The notes beneath the pieces were generated by a model. It saw only the letters and a program-made list of their open reading frames with translations, was not told the origin of the DNA and did not search any database. A program made the position numbers and the translations under genes. This document shows, one piece after another, positions 17,229 through 21,500 of a stretch of DNA of 21,500 bases (the first letter of the stretch is position 1; the number at the start of each line of letters is the position of its first letter). The DNA is from JBLHKW01 sp047618565 (GTDB lineage: Bacteria > Planctomycetota > UBA1135 > GCA-002686595), in NCBI GenBank assembly GCA_047618565.1, contig JBLHKW010000090.1, positions 1 to 21,500 on the forward strand, in the 5' to 3' direction.

Positions 17229-18251
17229 ATGCAAGCTGCCCCCATGAACGTCCTCCTGGCGGACGACGAGTCCAAGACCCTCGACCTGATGGGCGCAGCC
17301 CTGCAAGCCCTGGGCTTCGAGGTCTCCCTGGCGCGCACCCCGCGTGAGGCGATCCAGATCCTGGGCGAGCAGCCCATCGACGCGGTGGTCACCGACGTCG
17401 TCTTCGACGGCAACGCCGCCGGCGAGGAGATCCTGCTGGCCTGCAAGGATCTACGCCCCCAGGCGATCGTGATCCTGATGACGGGCTATCCCGCCATCGA
17501 GGGCGCGGTCTCGGCGATGCGCGAGGGCGCGTTCGACTACCTGCAGAAGCCCGTGGAGCCGAAACGCCTGGCGGACAGCCTGCGCCGCGGAATGCGCGAA
17601 TCGCGCCTGCATTCGGAGAGCCTCGAGTTTCAGGACCTGGTGGACATCCTCTCCGACATGGTTGCGGCCACCATCGAAAGGGTGGATCCGTACACCGCCG
17701 GCCACGGGGAGCGCACGCGGCGCTATTGCCGCCAGATCGCCCAGGACCTGGGCCTGGACCCGTTCGTGACGGAGCGGCTGGAGCTGGCCGCCATCGCACA
17801 CGACTACGGCAAGATCTACCTCGACGACCTGACGTTCCTCACGAAGAACGGTCCGCTGACGCCCGGTGAATACCGCGAGGTCCAGCGCCATCCCGAGCTG
17901 GGCGCCGAGAAGCTCGGCAACAACCAGCACCTGCGCGAGGTCTGCCTCTACGTGGCCGAGCACCACGAACGCTGGGACGGAACCGGCTACCCGCTGCGCC
18001 GCAAGGCGGAGGAAATCTCGGCCCCGGGTCGGATTCTGGGCGTGGTGGAGGTTTTTGATTCGCTCTCGACCAAACGCTCCTACAAGGACCCGTGGGACCT
18101 GACCAAGACCATGGACTTCTTCGAGGCCCAGGCGGGCCGGGCCTTCGATCCGGAGGTCGTGGACGTGTTCACGAAGCTCATGGAGACCCACGGCGAGGAA
18201 TGGATCGCGGCCCCCAAGCGCGACCAGCTGGCGGCCGGTTTGTCGGTCTAG
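17229..18251 (+). CDS. Response regulator with HD-GYP domain (probable c-di-GMP phosphodiesterase)
   Basis: 340 aa from ATG 17229; ATG 17244 (MNVLLADDE) is an equally likely start and neither has a clear Shine-Dalgarno. Receiver domain ~6-120: acidic Asp12/Asp13, phospho-acceptor Asp56 in VVTDVVF, Thr85 in LMTG, Lys107 in LQKPVE. A short linker helix leads to an HD-GYP domain ~140-325: YTAGHGERTRRY (155-166), AHDYGKIYL (190-198) with the HD pair 191-192, HPELGAEKL, and HHERWDGTGYP (245-255). The metal-binding and GYP residues appear intact, so hydrolysis of c-di-GMP controlled by phosphorylation is expected. No sensor kinase is adjacent, so it is an orphan regulator here. It may affect surface attachment or secretion, which is inference only. 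Soluble, no membrane segment. Confidence 0.9.
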   Translation: MQAAPMNVLLADDESKTLDLMGAALQALGFEVSLARTPREAIQILGEQPIDAVVTDVVFDGNAAGEEILLACKDLRPQAIVILMTGYPAIEGAVSAMREGAFDYLQKPVEPKRLADSLRRGMRESRLHSESLEFQDLVDILSDMVAATIERVDPYTAGHGERTRRYCRQIAQDLGLDPFVTERLELAAIAHDYGKIYLDDLTFLTKNGPLTPGEYREVQRHPELGAEKLGNNQHLREVCLYVAEHHERWDGTGYPLRRKAEEISAPGRILGVVEVFDSLSTKRSYKDPWDLTKTMDFFEAQAGRAFDPEVVDVFTKLMETHGEEWIAAPKRDQLAAGLSV

Positions 18252-18308
18252 CGCCCCTCCCGATCCCGCCAGGCCGCTCTGAGCCTGATCCTGCCCCTGG
18301 GCGTGCCC

Positions 18309-18329
18309 CCCCCGGGGGCCCTGTCCCGG
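18309..18329. other. GC palindrome and hairpin after the HD-GYP gene
   Basis: A perfect CCCCCGGGGG palindrome (18309-18318, inside a run of eight C) overlaps a second potential stem, CCGGG (18312-18316) with CCCGG (18325-18329) over an 8-nt loop. It lies 58 nt after the HD-GYP stop and before the promoter candidate of the next gene. It could act in termination; there is no T-tract. Confidence 0.25.
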
Positions 18330-18351
18330 TGGTCCGTCGGGCAGCACTGGC

Positions 18352-18379
18352 TTGCGCCCCTGAGGACCGCAGGTATCCT
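18352..18379 (+). promoter_or_regulatory. Candidate promoter of the SUMF1-like gene
   Basis: TTGCGC (18352-18357), 16-nt spacer, TATCCT (18374-18379). Partial match to sigma-70 consensus; the predicted start near 18386 would give a leader of about 32 nt to GTG 18418 or 80 nt to GTG 18466. Confidence 0.3.
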
Positions 18380-18417
18380 CTTTCGCCCCCAAGAAGTCGG
18401 AAACGAGCCCCCCGTGG

Positions 18418-20184
18418 GTGACTAATCCGGTTATCCACCCGACCTGGCCCTCGACAAGGCGCACCGTGATCGCACCCATCCTTCTATCCCTGTTTCTGTT
18501 CTCCAGTCCGAACACCGCCTCCGTGGCCTCGACCGCGGACAGCACCGCTCCGCCGGGACTGCGCACGATCAAGGGTGGCAACACCTACGTCGGCAGCACC
18601 GAGGACGACGTCCTGGCGCTGCTCAAGCAGAACAAGGACTACCTGCGGACCTTCGATGCGGAGCGCCCTCAGAACAGGGAGCGCATCGGCGACTTCGGCT
18701 ACATGGTGACCGAGGTCACCAACGAGCAGTACGAGGCCTTCGTGACCGCGACCGGCGCCCAGGCGCCGCGCAGCTGGGCCGATGCCGCCATCGACGCGGC
18801 GCGCCGTGAGTTCCTCCAGAGCGAGGGCGCCATGCGCGTCGCCGCACGGGAGTCCGGCAAGCCCTACAACCGCACGGAGTTCGACATCGACCGCTGGTGG
18901 GCCGCCAACTACGCGACCGCAACCTGGGAGATGCCGAAAGAGGACGCGCTGCGGCCGGTGGGCTACATCAACCACAGCGACGCGCTCGCCTACTGTGCCT
19001 GGGCTGGTCTGCGCCTCCCCACCGAAGCGGAGTTCCAGCGCGCCGTGCGCGGCGACAAGAAGAACGCCTACCCGTGGGGTGAGGATTGGAACGGCGAAGC
19101 AGCCGCCACCAGCGAGATGGGTGGGCTCAAGAAGGGCGTCGTCGTCGGCAGCCTGGCCGCCGGCGTCAGCTCGGATGGCCTGCACGACCTGCTCGGCAAC
19201 GTGTGGGAGTGGACCGACAGTCCCTACTCGCCGTTCAAGGGCTTCAAGAAAGCCACCTACAAGCTCGGAAAGGGCAAGCGCCAGGAGAAGCTGCAGGTCG
19301 AGCAGCACGAATGGGACGCGAACATGCGCGTGACCGTCGGCGGCTCGTTCCAGTCGCCGCCCCTGGCCGCACGCGCCACCACGCGTCGCCAAACCGACCG
19401 TAGCCAGCGCACCAATGCCCTGGGATTCCGCTGCGCGTCGACCCCGCGCGTCGGAATCGACATCGCGCGCTCCATCCTGGATCTTACCGCGAGGCGCTCG
19501 GAGGCGCGCGAGCAAGGCAGCGAGTACGTGCCCGAGACCGCCCTCGTGAGCGACCGCTGGAAGACCCGCCCGACCCAGGGCCAGGACGTCCCCGCGGGCT
19601 ACGAGGTCATCAGCGGCTACGAGTACTTCATGTGGATGCCCATCAAGAAACTTGCCTTCGCCGACGAAGGCAAGCTCGCGCGGGCTTCGCGCTCCGAGCC
19701 GGTGCAGCTGGGATTCTTCTCAACCTCCGTGCCGATGCTCGAGCCGGAACTCCCGGCGGGAACCTACTTCATCTCCTTCCGCGGTGAGGGCGATGCCATC
19801 GTCGAGGAGGACGAAGACGGCAACGAGGCGCTGCCGGATCCCGAGCTCGAGGGCCTCGACAATCGTACGGCGAATTTCCTCTTCTACGATGCAACGACCA
19901 CCCAGCTGGCCCTGACCATCGAGGTCAGTGCGACGAACGCGACGGGCATCAAGGGCCTGCGCTTCGACAAGGCCAAGAAAGGCGAGGCGGGTAGCCTCGC
20001 GTTCAAGCCCGCCAACTCATGGACGACGCCGACCGACGGCAGCGACCCGGTCTCCGTCGTCGAGAAGCACCTGCTCCTCACGGCGCACGTCCCCAGCAGC
20101 GTCCCCAAGCGCAACCTGGTCTTCGCCCTGCAGATGAAGCCTGACCAGGAAACGGCCAAGGCTAGCGGCTGGCGCGAGCAGTAA
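18418..20184 (+). CDS. Exported SUMF1/FGE-fold protein without catalytic cysteines, with novel C-terminal region
   Basis: 588 aa from GTG 18418. GTG 18466, preceded by AAGG at 6 nt, is an alternative, but the longer form keeps the basic TRR before the hydrophobic core (VIAPILLSLFLF, 17-28) of a signal peptide. Residues ~48-345 are a formylglycine-generating-enzyme-like domain: IKGGNTYVGS, FGYMVTEVTNEQYEAF (93-108), NHSDALAYCAWAGLRLPTEA (185-204), YPWGEDWNG, GLHDLLGNVWEWTDSPY (254-270), VGGSFQSPP (307-315), NALGFRCA (333-340). The positions that hold the active-site Cys pair in true FGE read Ser313 and Ala318, so oxidation of sulfatase Cys is not expected; a ligand-binding or scaffold role is more likely. 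A Lys-rich insert lies at 273-291. Residues 345-588 match nothing I recognise: a predicted beta-rich, acidic region (GTYFISFRGEG; IVEEDEDGNEALPDPELEG). Probably periplasmic. Convergent with the propeller gene. Confidence 0.85.
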   Translation: MTNPVIHPTWPSTRRTVIAPILLSLFLFSSPNTASVASTADSTAPPGLRTIKGGNTYVGSTEDDVLALLKQNKDYLRTFDAERPQNRERIGDFGYMVTEVTNEQYEAFVTATGAQAPRSWADAAIDAARREFLQSEGAMRVAARESGKPYNRTEFDIDRWWAANYATATWEMPKEDALRPVGYINHSDALAYCAWAGLRLPTEAEFQRAVRGDKKNAYPWGEDWNGEAAATSEMGGLKKGVVVGSLAAGVSSDGLHDLLGNVWEWTDSPYSPFKGFKKATYKLGKGKRQEKLQVEQHEWDANMRVTVGGSFQSPPLAARATTRRQTDRSQRTNALGFRCASTPRVGIDIARSILDLTARRSEAREQGSEYVPETALVSDRWKTRPTQGQDVPAGYEVISGYEYFMWMPIKKLAFADEGKLARASRSEPVQLGFFSTSVPMLEPELPAGTYFISFRGEGDAIVEEDEDGNEALPDPELEGLDNRTANFLFYDATTTQLALTIEVSATNATGIKGLRFDKAKKGEAGSLAFKPANSWTTPTDGSDPVSVVEKHLLLTAHVPSSVPKRNLVFALQMKPDQETAKASGWREQ

Positions 20185-20186
20185 TC

Positions 20187-20207
20187 ACCACCGCAGTTGG
20201 CGGTGGT
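20187..20207. terminator. Stem-loop between convergent genes, probable bidirectional terminator
   Basis: ACCACCGC (20187-20194), loop AGTTG, GCGGTGGT (20200-20207): a perfect 8-bp stem in the 29-nt gap between the stops of the SUMF1-like and propeller genes. The stem-loop would form in transcripts from either side. There is no long T-run on either strand. Confidence 0.5.
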
Positions 20208-20213
20208 TCGGCG

Positions 20214-21500
20214 TCATTTGCCGTCCACCGCCAGCAGGTGACGCTGGGTGCGGAAGTAGAGCACGCCCTCGGATAGCGCCGGCGTGCTCATGCACGTATC
20301 CCCGAGGTCGTTGACGGTCACGCGCTCGAACTCCGGTCCCGCTGCGACCACGTGCACCTCCCCGTCCTCTGCCGAGAGGTAGATCAGGCCATCGGTCGCA
20401 ACGGCCGAGCCGGAAAAGCCGGCGCTGCCACTGCCGAGGCGTTCGCGGTACAGCATGTCGCCGGTCGCGGCATCGAAGGAGGCCAGGATCCCGCCGTCAC
20501 TGCAGGCGTAGACCTGGCCATCGTAGACGAGCGGCGTCTGCATGTAGATTCCGCGCCGCGGATGCATCCAGACCAGGGCCTCGGACTCCTCGGGGTCCAT
20601 CGAGATGTCGCCGCGCGCGCTCGGGCTGATGGCGTAGATGGGTGCCAGGCGACCGTGGGCGCTCGTCAGGAAGATCATCCCGTCCGCGATCACCGGCGTC
20701 GGTACGGGCACGTCGCCGCCCCCCACCAGCTTCCACAACGGATCGCCGGTCTTCAGGTCGTACCCACCGACGTGCTTGTAGCCGTTCGCGATCACCTGGG
20801 ACGTACCGCCCTCCGGCGCAGCGAACACGGTCGGTGAAGACCAGGTCGAGTCCTCATCCCGTTCGGTGACCCAGAGGTCCGTCCCGTCGGCGGCATCGAG
20901 CGCCATCAAGAACGACTGGTCCTGGACGTCGCACTGCACGAGCACCACACCCTCGTGCAGCACCGGCGAACTCGCGAAGCCCCACTCGTATTGCGGCTGC
21001 CCCGGCGCGCCGGCGTTGAGCACGCCCAGGTCGCGCTTCCAGAGCAGCTTACCCTCGTGGTCGCAGCAGTACAGCCCCTCGGACCCGAAGAACGCGACCA
21101 CGCGCCCGGCATCACAGGTGGGGCTGGAGCTGGCGTGACTGGCCTTGGGGTGGCGCTTGATCTTCGGCACACCCTCGTGCAACACGTTGTTCCACAGGAG
21201 CTCACCGCTGCCCTTGTCGAAGCACAGCAGCATGAAGGCCTGCGGACCCTCGTCCTCGACCGAGTCTCCGCTGCCGTAGCCCTCGGATCCGTACAGGCTC
21301 GAGAGTTGCGCCTCGCCCTGCTTGGGGACGGCGGTCGTCAGGAATAGCTTGTCGCCCCAGATGACCGGCGAGGAATGCCCGAGCCCGGGCACCGCGACGC
21401 GCCATGCGACGCCCTCGTCTTCGGTCACGCTCCATTCGAGCGGCGCACCGTGTCCCTCCACGATACCGGTCGCGCCCGGCCCGCGGAAAGACGGCCAGTG
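20214..21500 (-). CDS. PQQ-like beta-propeller repeat protein, 5' end beyond window
   Basis: 428 residues are visible; the frame is open to the window edge and the visible start reads HWPSFRGPGATGI, the standard opening of the mature part of many planctomycete PQQ-like propeller proteins. The GTG at 21461 lies inside the conserved domain and is not the true start; a signal peptide is expected upstream. Repeats of the PQQ/quinoprotein type run through the chain: FDKGSGELLWNN, CDHEGKLLWKRDLG, LDAADGTDLWVT, YDLKTGDPLWKL, FDAATGDMLYRERLG and AEDGEVHVV, about seven blades ending LLAVDGK. No dehydrogenase active-site motif or CxxCH is seen, so it is more like a BamB-type scaffold or sugar/metabolite binding propeller than an enzyme. 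Probably periplasmic or outer-membrane associated. Convergent with the SUMF1-like gene. Confidence 0.88.
   Translation of the reverse strand, partial: HWPSFRGPGATGIVEGHGAPLEWSVTEDEGVAWRVAVPGLGHSSPVIWGDKLFLTTAVPKQGEAQLSSLYGSEGYGSGDSVEDEGPQAFMLLCFDKGSGELLWNNVLHEGVPKIKRHPKASHASSSPTCDAGRVVAFFGSEGLYCCDHEGKLLWKRDLGVLNAGAPGQPQYEWGFASSPVLHEGVVLVQCDVQDQSFLMALDAADGTDLWVTERDEDSTWSSPTVFAAPEGGTSQVIANGYKHVGGYDLKTGDPLWKLVGGGDVPVPTPVIADGMIFLTSAHGRLAPIYAISPSARGDISMDPEESEALVWMHPRRGIYMQTPLVYDGQVYACSDGGILASFDAATGDMLYRERLGSGSAGFSGSAVATDGLIYLSAEDGEVHVVAAGPEFERVTVNDLGDTCMSTPALSEGVLYFRTQRHLLAVDGK

Overview
This is a GC-rich bacterial window with tightly packed genes. It most likely comes from a member of the Planctomycetota. 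The evidence is a WPSFRGPGATGI opening on a PQQ-type beta-propeller protein, a SUMF1-like domain protein, large membrane-anchored proteins built of carboxypeptidase-regulatory-like repeats, and a DUF1028 protein whose C-terminal ~100 residues look like the tail domain I associate with large-genome planctomycetes. The lineage is an inference; there is no rRNA in the window to settle it.

Region 1 (1-8366, minus strand) is a compact operon-like block. In transcription order it holds a methylmalonyl-CoA mutase catalytic subunit without a B12-binding domain, methylmalonyl-CoA epimerase, an acyl-CoA (probably propionyl-CoA) carboxylase carboxyltransferase, a biotin carboxylase, and a separate BT-like/biotin-carrier protein. 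After a 172-nt gap with its own possible promoter come a secreted DUF1028 protein and an M20 metallo-hydrolase cut by the window edge. The first five genes form the propionyl-CoA to methylmalonyl-CoA to succinyl-CoA route. It would serve breakdown of odd-chain fatty acids, branched amino acids or propionate, or the reverse direction.

Region 2 (8564-15675, plus strand) is divergent from region 1. It holds two very large (1159 and 1187 aa) N-terminally anchored, probably periplasmic or surface proteins made of about eight to nine CarboxypepD_reg-like beta-sandwich repeats. They are tandem paralogues: several landmarks align along their whole length, including the C-terminus and a methionine-rich segment before a DGEETH motif.

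Region 3 (15676-18251) has a 377-nt gap with a decayed duplicate of the 3' end of the neighbouring gene, then an RluA-family pseudouridine synthase (minus), and divergently an HD-GYP response regulator (plus), a likely c-di-GMP phosphodiesterase. Region 4 (18418-21500) has an exported SUMF1-fold protein lacking the formylglycine-generating cysteines, convergent across a hairpin with a PQQ-like propeller protein that runs off the right edge.

I see no tRNA, rRNA, CRISPR array, insertion sequence, phage or toxin-antitoxin gene. No part of the window is a clear, self-contained unknown system. The least explained parts are the tandem giant repeat proteins, the hybrid DUF1028 protein and the C-terminal half of the SUMF1-like protein.
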